From Bemisia tabaci (lineage: Eukaryota; Arthropoda; Insecta; Hemiptera; Aleyrodidae), in the NCBI RefSeq assembly GCF_918797505.1, contig NC_092796.1, positions 930,001 through 994,000 of the forward strand: DNA of 64,000 bases, read 5' to 3'. The position numbers were made by a program, and so were the translations under genes. The notes beneath the pieces are model-generated. The model did not search any database and was not told the origin of the DNA. It saw only the letters and a list, made by a program, of their open reading frames with translations. Within the stretch, counting starts at the first letter, position 1. Each line of letters opens with the position of its first letter. Of the stretch, positions 36,501 through 48,175 are shown in pieces.

Positions 36501-38979
36501 AACTAATGACTGCTATGCATCCGTTGAGGAAAGAAGACTCAGTTTGAAAAACTTGATTAAAAGAATACTCTATCCTAGATTCATCAAGTATCGATTAGAC
36601 CACGAGTATTCTCAATGCATCTCTTTAATCATCATTAGGGGAATCTGTTTAGCCGCTTTTATAGGTCTGTTTGGTAACGTGACGCCATGTGCCATCAGGT
36701 GTGGATCTTTTACTGGCCACAACTCCCGTTGTTTTCTCTATGACTGAACCTCATTTTCGCTGCACATGCTCTGCTGTGAGTCAAGGACGCCACGTTTGAC
36801 TAATTAGCTTTTGCATCGTAACGCCATTTTTGCATCCAAAAATAGGCATTAGAATATAAATATTTGTTACCGGGAACGGGGAAATTCGATACGAATACGA
36901 ATGGATCAAAATTACCAAAGAAGGGTTTCAAAGGGGACAAAGCCGCTTTCCAAAATCAACGATGGTGTCAAATAGCTCTGATCAAAAATAATTAGTGATG
37001 ATGTGCAGCTCCTATTTTTAATTATGAGGAGAACCAAGTTTTGTCCCCTTGCCCTGCGCATTATCAATGTCAGTGGTTATTTAGATGAGGGTGTCAGTTT
37101 TTCATGTATTTCGTTTTTAGCAATGGTACATTTCGTCGCCCCACTGGTTTAGGGGCGCATCTCAATTTCTACGTGAGCCCCATTTTACATATACATCCAT
37201 TCTTTTTTAGGATCATGCAGAAATCGAGATTCACCTTTACATCAGAGGAGCGACGATTTGTGAGAAGGGACTCAAACAAAAACCCACATAAAACTAAAGT
37301 GACCTAAACGATGACACTCCGTTCGTAAAACCAAAATTGACAGAGAATGTTAATATTTACTAGAGGTGATGCGCTCTATCATGATCGGATATAACACCAG
37401 CGAGGAAGACAAGAATTCGGTGAACATTGAATTGCAGCGGAGAGGCAGAAAAATGCGGAGAGAACCGATAAAAATCGCTCGAAAACTCGATGAAAAAGAC
37501 GCGAAATGAGCTACGGTGAAAGAATCGACTCATGAAAGGGTTTTTGAAAGGTTTCAAAAGGTTTCCGCGATCATCAACGCAAGGTGGCAGTCGCGGACGG
37601 TAAACTGATTTTCTCCCGTGCCCTGTGTTGGATATCTCCACAATCACCCGAATCAATTTTCCATCCTTGAAATTTCATTAGATCACGGGAGAAGCCGTCA
37701 AGGTGAAATCGGTTTTCGGTTTCCAATCAAAGGACCTTTGCCGGACTCATCGAGAAAAAAGAACAGCTTGATCATTTCATGTGAACCTAGAGGGAGGGGG
37801 GTGTCTTTGAAAGGTATAAAGTGTCAAACAGCCTCAAAGCCACGTAAAATCTTTCATGGGCGGAAGATAATCGCATTGATCAGCTTGGATGGAACAAAGG
37901 TAACGTTAAAAAACCAATTATGGCGTAGCTGAGAGCTTTTTGTCCCTGTTGACAAAGGGGCATTTATAAATAATAATGACACAATTTACTGTGTTCAGTT
38001 ACAGGACTTTTGCTCTTTATGGATTTTTAGCTTAGAATCATAAAATGTTGGCAATTGCTACGTTAATTGGGAATTTTCAATTTTAAAGCAGTTGATATTT
38101 TACTACTTAGACATATGTTTTCATACTTTCCTGCATGTTACTCACTGCTAACCAACCATGTTTCCTTCAGTTTTTCTTTCCTATTTTTTGACAATGAGGG
38201 CGGAAAAATAATATAACGTGAGAAGAACACATGACACTGCAGAAAATTTGATTATCACTTATGTTATTGCAAAAATAGGAGGGAGGCACAATTTCTATAA
38301 TACAATTTCGGCCTTGGATAAAAGGAAGAGAGAGGGCAAAAGAAAACAAAGAGAGGAAGAGAAAAATAGAGGGGAAACAATCGTAAAAAAAACTGTGTTT
38401 GGAGATCTTGTCGCGTTGAAAAATGCATTTACCATATCGTTAGGAACAAAACTGGATGCATGTAGTGAAGTAGAAATAACTGTGGGCGATAAAAAACAAG
38501 TCTATTTGACACAGAATGTAAGCTGGATGTTAAGAATGTAATGCAAGTTGCTAGTGGTAATTTTTGTTTGTTTTGAAGCGGTGCTTTACCAACTATGACC
38601 AGTAACCCTGTGATGAAGTAACACGGTTGGAATATTCAGAGGACTTTATGTATCACAACACATTGGATTATTATCTCGAATCAAAACTTGAATTCATGTA
38701 AGAATAATGAAGGGAAAAAATAACGTAACAAATTTAGATGGTATAATAATATTCCGATCAAAATTTATGATCGGTAAAACCAGTGTTGATAGCTGAACAC
38801 TGTCTCCAAGGAGGCTGGCGCGAATTTACACGCTAGAGTCAGATTGCGCGGGACGAAAAACGCCTTCAATTAAGCGGTATGCAATTTAAGTTACTCAGGA
38901 GTCGGAATAATCGTATCACTCATTTTGGAGCGTGAAACTCGGGTGGATATGGATAAATCTGGGTACGGAAGCGACATAC
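33547..38979. other. Intron between exons A and B
   Basis: A 5.4 kb intron, mostly AT-rich unique-looking sequence with poly(A)/poly(T) runs near 33736-33770 and 34544-34565 and one 122-bp palindromic MITE (37134-37255). An open frame at 38218-38541 on the plus strand is rich in Lys and Glu, unrecognised and probably not a gene. Confidence 0.85.
37134..37255. mobile_element. 122-bp palindromic MITE, copy 2
   Basis: CGTCGCCCCACTGGTTTAGG-GGCGCATCTCAATTTC to GAGATTCACCTTTACATCAG-AGGAGCGACG. Same family and same length as 12385-12506. Confidence 0.6.
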
Positions 38980-39101
38980 CTTTCTGGACCACGTAATTTT
39001 GGGAACAGGATTTCCTTCCGCTGGACACTCCAGAATGATGGATGCGCCTTTGTTAACTTCCAAGCTACCTCTCGACTCATCACGCTTGATTTCTGGAGGA
39101 A
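38980..39101 (-). CDS. klg: klingon-like IgSF protein, exon A (first half of Ig domain 2)
   Basis: Coding exon of a secreted or GPI-anchored neuronal cell-adhesion molecule. The acceptor is TTGTTACAG and the donor is AAAG|GTATGT. The first two bases complete a Val codon, then 40 codons follow, beginning PPEIKRDESRGSLEVNKGAS. It carries the B-strand cysteine (ILECPAEGNP) and the C-strand tryptophan (ITWSRK) typical of an I-set Ig domain. The exon ends in phase 0 and joins the exon at 33546 in frame. It is the most upstream exon I can place with confidence. The required phase-1 exon before it, ending the first Ig domain, was not securely found. The klingon / lachesin-like assignment rests on the whole five-exon protein; a close paralogue in that group is possible, so the symbol is tentative. 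Confidence 0.88.
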
Positions 39102-39498
39102 CTGTAACAAAGAATACATGATGATTAGCTAAGTCCGTTTACGGTTTTTAACACTAAGTCAAAACTTTCGAGTCTAATTTTAGCCCTGCTCGTTGAGGAC
39201 CAAATTTTTAAGTTGCCATGATCGGAGCTCCGAAGTCTTGTATTAAAATGCAACTCAAGACACTTTTTATTTGCACAGAAAATAAACCACCACGCCGCTT
39301 GCAGAGTGGACCACAAAGCAATTAGGAATTCATCCTTTATACGCAATAAGGGATTTATTTCTGCTTCATTACAGACACGACGTTGGCACCTTTAGTATGC
39401 CTACGTTGATAGATGATTTATGCACGCGAGCCAGAAATAGTGGTTCCTTATTGTAAAATGATGTTCATATATTCTTCAGAGTAGTAAAGAGTGTTTAC

Positions 39499-39638
39499 CG
39501 TCAAAAAATCGAAGTACGATCTCTTCCTCTACGTTCAGAGAAATCATGCTCATGAAAATTTGCCTCCGGCAAGTAAGACCCATTTTCCAACGGACGGTCA
39601 CATTTGGAGAAAAACTCAAAGACGCCGTTAGTTTTCCC
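39499..39638 (-). CDS. Weak candidate exon upstream of exon A
   Basis: A 140-base minus-strand stretch lies between an AG acceptor (GATTATTTTAG) and a GT donor (GACG|GTAAAC). One frame is open throughout, reading LTASLSFSPNVTVRWKMG and so on to EEEIVLRFFD. It leaves in phase 1, the phase exon A requires, and the joined reading would be LRFFD-V-PPEI. Against it: the D-x-G-x-Y-x-C signature of an Ig F strand is absent, the polypyrimidine tract is poor, and a second frame is also open for most of the length. It may be chance or part of a repeat. Confidence 0.12.
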
Positions 39639-39899
39639 CTAAAATAATCGTTTTTCCAAAATTTTCCAAATTATCTGAGGATATTAGGAAGTTTCGACGA
39701 CCAACCAGTTTCCCGTATTCTCGAATCCGTTACATCCTTAAAGGACTCCTCCGCTTATGTTTATGCCAGACTCAATTTCGTCTTCCAGGGGGCTGGGAAG
39801 GGGAGGAACCCCCCCCCCCCCTCCGGAGGCGCCTCGTAGATATTTTCAAAAAGAATCAATCCTGCGAAGTCAAGGAGCGTTAAACTGACGGCATCATCT

Positions 39900-40472
39900 T
39901 CCTAGTTCCTCGACTAAGCGCCGAGTCTATCCGCGTTTCGCTCACACTCTTGAGCACAGTTCGAATCAATTCCCCTTTGTTTGCGTATTCCTCGACTGTT
40001 CACCTCCCCCTTTGTTCGTCGCGCCCGCCCTCGCCCCGCCCCCCGCCCGAGACGCTGCAGCGACCTGTTTTGGAGGCAAATTGAATTCCTCGCTGAAAAG
40101 ACTGTCCCGATTATCTTATTTGCGAAAGAAATCGCGTTTGAAGGCACGGCGAAATTGCCGGATTCTAAACGACGTCCTTAAACCCATTATCCGCCCCCCG
40201 GCCCCCGCCCCCCGTCCCCCGGTCATATGTGCCTCTCGTATTCCCGGGCGTTTCAGGCCGGTGAAATAGCTTATGGGAACCTTGGTTAATACTTTAAGCG
40301 CGGATAGGATGGCTCCGTCATCAAAATTTCAGTCGCGGTTGTGGGAGGTTTGATTTTCCCGAGCGCGGAGCGGGGGTCAAAGAGCTAATGCGTTTTGTTC
40401 TCCCAGGCCGGAGCGCCGCGCCGCGCTTGACGGAATTCCAGCCCGAGCAGCTCGATTTTCTTCGCCGCGGCC
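39900..40472. other. GC/CpG-rich block upstream of exon A
   Basis: Contains CCCGCCCTCGCCCCGCCCCC and GGCCCCCGCCCCCCGTCCCC. It ends at the target site of Transib-like copy 4. No recognisable coding content; a promoter or enhancer role is possible but unproven. Confidence 0.45.
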
Positions 40473-40705
40473 CACAGTGGATCCAGTCAATCGGAGAAGT
40501 CGGACAAAACTTTGAAACTTTAAAAGCTCAAAACTCTATTATTGCAAAATTTAAAGGTCTTAAAAGCGGTATCATTGCTTTTCTCGTCAAATCTACTAGA
40601 GATAGCACCCCTAAAACTGTAAAATCTCACGAATTAAGCATTTAAATCTGCAGATTTAGGCAAATAATTCATGTCCAGCCTCTCCCATTGACTCGATCCA
40701 CTGTG
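40473..40705 (-). mobile_element. Transib-like MITE, copy 4 (233 bp)
   Basis: Both ends are exact CACAGTG heptamers (40473-40479 and the complement at 40699-40705), followed by GATC(C/G)AGTCAAT. It is flanked by a perfect 5-bp duplication CGGCC (40468-40472 and 40706-40710). It has the same length and orientation as copy 3. GACAAAAC follows the 23-base spacer at 40503. The perfect heptamers and duplication suggest that this is the youngest copy in the window. Confidence 0.8.
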
Positions 40706-40899
40706 CGGCCGGTCCTATCTCCCAGCGTGCGAGACGCCGAAAGGGAATTTTCTCGGATAGGCAACTATTGCGGCCCCCGAAATGTTTTCTGGCATATCTA
40801 ACGAAATGAAGGCAGAATCATGCCAATGCGTGAGTTGTTGTATACAGCGCAGACTAAGAGTCAAAATAAATTAGATATTAGATCAAATGCTTGAGCAAC

Positions 40900-41146
40900 A
40901 CTCGAAAAAAATGTCTCTTGGATCCGGGGTCCGGACTCGTAATAAATTTGACGAGAAAAAAAATGCTTTTGATTAAATTGGATGTGTTTGAATCAAAAGG
41001 AAATCCGCTTAAATTTAGAGATTTGGTTCTCCAGTCAAGTGAAAATTTGATTGAATCGAGAGTGGTTTTTTTTATTTTTTTTTTATTTTTTTTATTTTTT
41101 TTATTTTTTTTTTACTCTGGATCTAAGAGATTTTTTTTCAGTGAGA
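40900..41146. mobile_element. Hairpin MITE related to 834-1084, with TTTTTTTTA microsatellite
   Basis: The left end is TGGATCCGGGGTCCGGACTC; the right end is ACTCTGGATCTAAGAGATTT then TTTTTTCAGTG. The middle (AAAAGGAAATCCGCTTAAAT) matches 834-1084. The terminal poly(T) has expanded to an interrupted T(8-10)A repeat at about 41068-41111. Confidence 0.55.
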
Positions 41147-41739
41147 TAGCCAATTATTCCGTAGAAGATCAAAATCATGGCATCTTCCTTCCATTTTACA
41201 AAAACATTGTCCAAATACGTAGAAAGAATCCTCTGTGAAGCGATCGATCATTTCATACGTATTTTTCATTTGCGTTTTTCCCACACTTATCATTTCCGTT
41301 ATACGCGATTATTCAAAAGAACTCCTCAATTGATAGGCTTGGAGAATACAAGGCGCATAAGTATTGTTTTTGAAAAAAATTGAAATATTCATGAATTCAA
41401 CTAAAACTAGTTTGAGAGTACATTCTGTGACAAATTCACAAACTTTAATGCATCAATCAATGAGTTTAAAAATTTTGAAACTTGAAACACGTATTTCTTG
41501 AAATAACAAGCGCTGCACTCATGTCTTCCAAGCTCCTCCATTGCAAAATGTAGTCCAAATAAAGTAAGTTCTATTAGAATTCGAGTTCATTCCGTCTGAT
41601 GACGACAAACACGAACCAAATTGCTCACGTTTGATAGTTTAAATCGAACGAAAATAGTATTCAATGCAGAAATTTTAATTGTCATTTACAATTTTAACAC
41701 AACCTACCACCATAATAGTTCTGTTCGATGGCGCCATCA

Positions 41740-42380
41740 ACTCGAGCGTGCGAAACACATGGAAATTACCGCCAAGTCTGGGCGCTTCACGACAACTTAT
41801 AATAGTTCGACTCGGAGCCCAATGGAAAGTTTGAAAAGCAGCTATTTACAGCCCGCGTAGGTACAAAGCGAACGCGGGGCCCCGACAAGCTATATCGCGC
41901 GCACCAAGACGCGCGGACTTTCCTCCGATTGCCGAATTTCCAGGCAACTTCAAGAAGCTCTCCTTCCGATTTCAAAAAACCACCTAACTCCTGTATGAAA
42001 CGCACCAAGATTGGCGCTTTACGCTCAGCTTAGTAGCCGGAGCGTGAAACTTGGTCGGGCCCGTCGTTGCCATTTCGGTCCGAAATCGTGGATTTTCGGG
42101 TTGAAAAATGATGAGCGTTCCCCGAGCTCGACTACGCTGTTGGTCGAGTCGGAACTTGGGCGTCAAGGGGTGAAGCATGAAAGTGGGGTGGGGGTGGGGG
42201 TGGGACTAGGAGTGGAGGTCGCTTTTCATTTCGGGAGATTGGTGGTAGTAGCTCGTGTAAATCATAAGTCACAAGTGCTCGGAAGAAGACTTATAGTTTT
42301 CGAATAGTTGCCGCCATGTTGCTCGGTCTTGTCTGTCCGCTCTCCTTTGAGCACTGCGCTCGGGCACAATGAGAGATAGT
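41740..42380. other. GC-rich block with G4 motif
   Basis: GC-rich, CpG-containing sequence on an AT-rich background, including the G-quadruplex motif at 42182-42207. Open frames on both strands, none recognisable. Confidence 0.4.
42182..42207 (+). other. G-quadruplex motif
   Basis: The plus strand reads GGGGTGGGGGTGGGGGTGGG from about 42184: four G-runs with one-base loops, the most stable arrangement for an intramolecular G4. It lies in a GC-rich block. Similar but looser G-rich clusters occur at 21937-21981 and 31552-31590. Confidence 0.75.
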
Positions 42381-45038
42381 GGGTTTTCTTGTGTGCTCCG
42401 CTCGGATGCCATGACGAGATTTCTCGGATTTTCGAATATTCTCACTTTTTAAAGGATAAGAGTAAACAATTTTACGATTTTTTTTTTCAAGCGGACTACA
42501 ACTTTGATACAGTCATTGAGCTTCCATTCATTAGCTCCACTAAAAGTTTTCAGTCATAAAAACAGAGCCTCGATTCAGACAGCCTGCAGTGCTACCGTTC
42601 CATGACTGACTTCCAAAGTTCTGGAATTCGGAACTTTTTTGTTTCAATTTCTCCCATCTCATGACTTTCGAAAGCTCCAGGATTCTTTTTAGATTTTTTA
42701 AAAGTTCTGGGAAATGTTTAACAAATGCAAACGATTCGGAACCTTTCGGGAATTTTAAAAACGCCAGGAAAAATTCAAGAAAATCTCAAAGTTCCGAAAT
42801 TTGGGAATAGTTCCGGGAATACGTGGGTCGTCGAATCGAAGAAGACGATACAATCGAAATGAATTACATTTTCCCCACTTATAGGGAGACGAAAAAATTT
42901 AGTTATGAAACTACACAAATTGATTGCTAAAAATACTGGTTCCAAAAGTTTGTAGAGGAATCTTTTAGATGCAGGATAAAATTTCTTGGTTCAAAAACCT
43001 TGAAGCTCAGATCAAATTTTCTGAGCTATCACAGCTGAACAAAATTCCTTGATTTACCCAAATATCTATAATAGATAAAAAGAATTCAGAATTTTCAAAA
43101 CTTGCAACCATGTCCGACAAAAAAAACCCGTTTTAGGCATAAAATTCCTATAGAAATTCTCTGAATGGAAAAAATGGAAACTGTATCGCATTGGGCCCAG
43201 CAATTGCATACAACAAAAAAATTGTTCAAAGCTACCGAATACAATAAACTGATGCGAATCAGATGGTCGAAATACCTAATCCTCTACGACTTGGTCTAAG
43301 AAAGTGAGGTCGTTTCATACGTTTTCAACTTTCAAGTGATTAGAACCGCACATCCATCATGATAAAAATCCATGTTGTACATTGCTGACTTACGAGATTC
43401 AACCGTGAGATCACGATTCGCGAAACTGACCTGTTGTTACGCGAAGTAGACACAGTGAGAAGAGTTCCAATTCCTGGACAGAAATTGGTGCTAATTTTTG
43501 AGAGGAGCGGTGAAAATTAAGGGGCTTCTCGTCGCTTCGGTCCCCGTCGGGAAATTCTATTAGACTCGGTCGGGCGGAGTTTATTGGCTTAGCCCGGGCA
43601 GCGTTGGGAACACAGAAATGAGTCGCGGAATTTCCACCGATTCTTGGGACAACAAGTAGAACCACCTATCTACACAGTGCTTCCATGGGAGTCATGCGGT
43701 TTTTGATTAGCGCCTGGACAATAACGAGGGAGTTTACGACGCGGCTAGATGTTCAACAATTGCACCGAAATCAGACCGCAAAGAGTCCGCTGCTTAGATA
43801 TACAAATTCGTCGCATTAAAATTCATAGACGCGTCGTTCCGACGAGCAAGACAGAAATGGATGCAGCTCTCGGTCGCAAAAGTGACCATCTGGACGTTGC
43901 AATGTTGTTCTGTCCCATTTACGAGGACCTCCCGTACATTATGATGTATCGCTGATTGTTTTTGGCAAATCTTCTTAAAATCTGAATGCTGTTGGACGAA
44001 ATTTCAACATTTTCTTTACCCTTTCAAAAATATTCTACAAAAATTTCGTTTGAGGATGTCCATTAATATTCCTTTAAAAAAATTAAGAAGGGACAGCCAT
44101 TTCAAAACACTGACGTCAGCTCCTGTCAATTATCTATCGGTGTCTCTATTTTCTTCGACCTGATGAATGAGAAAAGTTTTGATCTCACAGACTAAAAGCA
44201 TCCGAGGGATACAAAACAAAAAACCGACATTAATTTTTATAAAAGCCTTTTTTAAATTTTACTCTAATTTTAATTTTGAAATGAGGAATAGTTGCTAAAC
44301 AACAACGTCCTTAGGAATGCGCAGGAACATGGCCTCCTGGCTGACAGACATTTTTAAGTTGTTTTTTGAGTAAAAAGAGAGGTCTCCAGAAAAAAATGAC
44401 CGACTTTAGATTATCGAGAATATTCCCTAACATGTGGATCACAGCTCGATAAGTCTAGTCGAGAATACATTCTCAACCGTGCAGTCATTTTTAAAGCGTG
44501 AATCGCGAAAAATCCGATCATCGTAATATCCTTGTGAGGAGGGTTTATTGACACCCTTCAAACGAGCTTTTCTGTGCAAAAGCAGCGAAGTTTCTATAGA
44601 AATTTTGAAGAGCTAAATAATAAGCTATCCCTAAGTCGATGAAAATGCTGGCTCGTAAACTTCTTACGAACGACGCCGTTAGCGGCACGGAAACAAAGGC
44701 GAATCTCAAGTTAAATATGAAAAAAGAGGGGGGCGAAACGAAAATGGGGGACGGAACAATCTGCTTGCGGCAAATCCGATTTCAGCACTTATATTTCATC
44801 GAATCAATCTCGCTTGTATTCTAAGAACTTACTGGATGACGAACTATGTAAAAGTATATTCTCCGCAAGGGTGGTTAAGAATTGTATGACATGCATACGT
44901 GCGAGGCCGCAACAATACGCCTGATGCTTCATTTTTTATGAGACTGTAATCTGTATACTTTTTATCTCTCCTGGACCTCCTTAAGCGCTCTCAAAAAGGT
45001 AAATTTTAACGGACTAAAAGAGAACATTTGGACGTAAT

Positions 45039-45150
45039 ATTTCTGCCAAACGGAACCATATGCATTACGACGTGAGCCCTGTTGTGCATATATTCTTATG
45101 GATTTCAAGGCTCATGTCTTTAAAGCAGACAGTTCCGTTTGGCGGAAATA
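45039..45150. mobile_element. Short TIR element TATTTCTGCCAAACGGAACC
   Basis: TATTTCTGCCAAACGGAAC at the left and GTTCCGTTTGGCGGAAATA at the right. Shares the TTTCTRCCRAACRGAAC end motif with 32250-32480, but the interior is half the length. Confidence 0.5.
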
Positions 45151-48051
45151 CGGCCATTTTACTATTCTCACCAAGTAGGAAACGTGCCGGACAGATGTAA
45201 TATTATACTAGGGCTGTATGCTATCCCCCACCCGACATCTGAGAATGCTTAGAGTGTTATGCAAAAATAGGAGTATGTCTCCAATTACGGAAAGAAAAGT
45301 AGATTGGAAATTTTGAAACATCACAATCGAGGGGGAAACAACTTCTACTTAGGGTACTCAAGAATTGTATATCAAAATCATTTCAATTCAAAGAGACCCC
45401 CTCCCCTTACTAGGTATTATTTTGAACGTTACGTGGATGGACAAAACTGAAATTATGGAAAGAAAGGACGAATAGATATAGAGGGGAAGAAGGGGCGGAG
45501 AGGAAACAAAAAAGCTTGTTCCCAAAAACTTTAAATCCTGTCCTTGCATGTGTTCTTAGCATACGGCGAATTGGTAGGATTGTGTTTTACAGTATAGAGC
45601 CGTGAGGAGTTAAAAGTTATACGTTGTTAGCCGCTTTGAAAGGATCCGTTACAGACTGAAAGTGAATTTTAGAAGGCTTAATTTTTTCCCTCCTTTTTAT
45701 GAAAAAAAGATTATGCTATTAAGTTACAGAATGCACTGAAAGTTATAAAGCACATTTTGACCGCGCCCGGCCCGCGACATACACAGAGAACTCACTTTTC
45801 TTTCGCTTTAAAATACGCCTAAAAATGGGAACCAAAATTATTTACAATGGATGCTTCGGTTCAAAGCATGTATTTAGCGAAGCAATATTAACATCATACT
45901 TAATAATAATTTTGGGAATTTTTCAGCCATTTTACTTGATTTTTACTCACATGTAAACCTTATGCACGAATTTAAAATTTAATTATAATACAAGCACTTG
46001 GCTATACCAACGTCGACATTTTAGAAAATTGCGCTTTTTTGTTGCGCTCATCATTTCTAAGAGCTACCTAATGACTCAAATATTCATTCGTTGTTATAAA
46101 TTCTAGAAATCAACCTAGAAATCTGCTGAGGCCAATTTTACGATTTTTCGGCAGTCTGCAGAAAATAATCTGAAGACATTATCGTTCAAATTTTCAGTAA
46201 TGGCCCAGCACTGACTTGGGATTTTCATTAGCGGGAACCTTCAATTTGATCGAGTCCTGAAACGCCTAAAGGGGGTTGGGTCGTGTAGCCATCAAATTGA
46301 GTATAGCTATATATGGATATATGGACCCCCTAGACTCTGTATACGTATACACTGTAAGTTATATCTGAGCGCAAGCTTACGGTTATCCTCGCAGACAAAT
46401 TCTACGGTGATTCATTCAACGACGGCCTCATATCAAGAGTCATCTTACAACTCTTCAACTTTGTACGAGGTAGATTTGAGAATTCAATTAGTTTCCAACT
46501 TTTACCCACTTTGCTCTTGAACATCCCCCTTCCACGCCGATTGTCAATCTCTGAATCCCTCAGGGCAGTGCTGTCAAGCGGTGGAAAAATATATAAAATG
46601 AAGTGCATACGAGAATTGAGATTGTGAAAAACGTGGAAGAAACAATTTTTACTGATTAGTTTATCATTTGTTTATTTAATCCTTTGGGACCACTTCTTCC
46701 TCCTTTCCTTTTGGTCGCATGACTTTTAAAGGAGATTCTTAGAAAAAGGTACCAAACAATATTCTTCCTTAATTTGAATTATGAATGATTGATACTTTGT
46801 GCACAGATCTTACGGCAAGTAACTTCAGTGTCCTGGACTGGAGACTTCAGTGCTCTATAAAATCTTAGGTTCAGTTTTTGGAACCGCAGTTTTTTTCTTA
46901 GTTCGATACGAAATCGTAAACCATTTGAGAAAATTGATGGCAACCTTGTGTATAAAAGAAGTCTTGCGACTTGATCCATTTTGCTCGAGGAATCACGTAT
47001 TGTGTTGGCATGGAGGATTTCCAGTTACTTCCTCCCGATTTCGTTGCGAGTTAAGTCTTCTATCTGCTCGGAGCAAGCTATGCGTTTGAATCGTAATTTG
47101 CGAACAGATTCCGAGAATTGAATATCGTAAATAAGCCGAGACTTAAATCCCGTGCTACCGTTCTGCGGAGAAGAATGAAAAGTCAGACGAGTGACATTGG
47201 GGCTGAAAATTTTATGCACCATTCAAATAGCTCTCGGATCCCTTGTAAATACTAAATTCTACCCGGTGGGGAAACTCATCGTCTTCTAAAAACGAGAATA
47301 TCTGCCGGAAGGTGGGTTTAAATTCTCCACAGGAATTCTTATACCTGGAAAAACTATGGAAATAGAAAAAGAGCGATGTCTCCGGCAGAATTTCAAAATT
47401 TTACGAGACTTTGCATTGTTGAAGAACTTGAGGAAAATAACAAGCTCTATATGAGATAGCTTAATTTTCTGAAATATGACCTAGGACGTGATCCTGTGAG
47501 ACTTTATAAGGTCCTTAAAGGGTCGGGCGGCGTAGCAGCCAGAGGACGCACGGCCTACTTTTCCATTGGCTTGGAGTACTTTTTCGAGGCCACAACAGGA
47601 TATTGAAGTTTTCCATGCAATCTTTTCATAAAAATACGAAACTTTCTCCCAACTTTTAATCCAACCTGTAACCGAATGAAGAAAAACTCCGCTACGGAAG
47701 ACTTATTTTCCGGAGGTTCAAAATCAGACCGCACGGGACGGAATTTGATACGTAGTTTTGTTGACACTCAATCAAGACCGAGCCGAAGTTCAAACACTCG
47801 ATTGACGTGCGACCCACACTCCAAGTTCATCTTCAACTTGGGATTTTTACGCGTGTTACTCTTCGAAAGTCGTGAAAATACCGAGAACTTCCTTGATTTT
47901 TCGGGGTGGTTACAGAACTCCCAACACCGTTTCTCTACATTCGAGTGAAGTTCAATGTTTATTATACTCTTCATGTTAATTTCATTACCGAGGATATGAA
48001 ACACTGAGCTTTGCAAGGTATTCATACGCCTATGGAAACTCCGGTGGGTAA

Positions 48052-48175
48052 TAACTTGGTTCCTCTGACGTAAGGACGCATCTTGATTTCCGCATGAGCC
48101 CTATGAAGCATGGATTTAGATGTGAAACGGGGCTCACGTGGAGGTAAAGATATGTCCTTACGCCAGAGGCGCGAC
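48052..48175. mobile_element. ~122-bp palindromic MITE, copy 3
   Basis: CCTCTGACGTAAGGACGCAT then CTTGATTTCCGCATGAGCC to GGCTCACGTGGAGGTAAAGA then TATGTCCTTACGCCAGAGG and GCGACG. The left outermost bases are degenerate. Confidence 0.55.

Noticed and set aside
38218..38541. 107-codon plus-strand frame
   Set aside because: Lys/Glu-rich low-complexity centre, unrecognised, antisense to the gene and inside its intron.
43388..43425. Possible microexon ending in GAATCTC|GTAAGT (minus strand), considered as the end of Ig1
   Set aside because: The 38-base length and phase could fit, but the peptide (VSFANRDLTVES) has no diagnostic residue and no partner exon was found.
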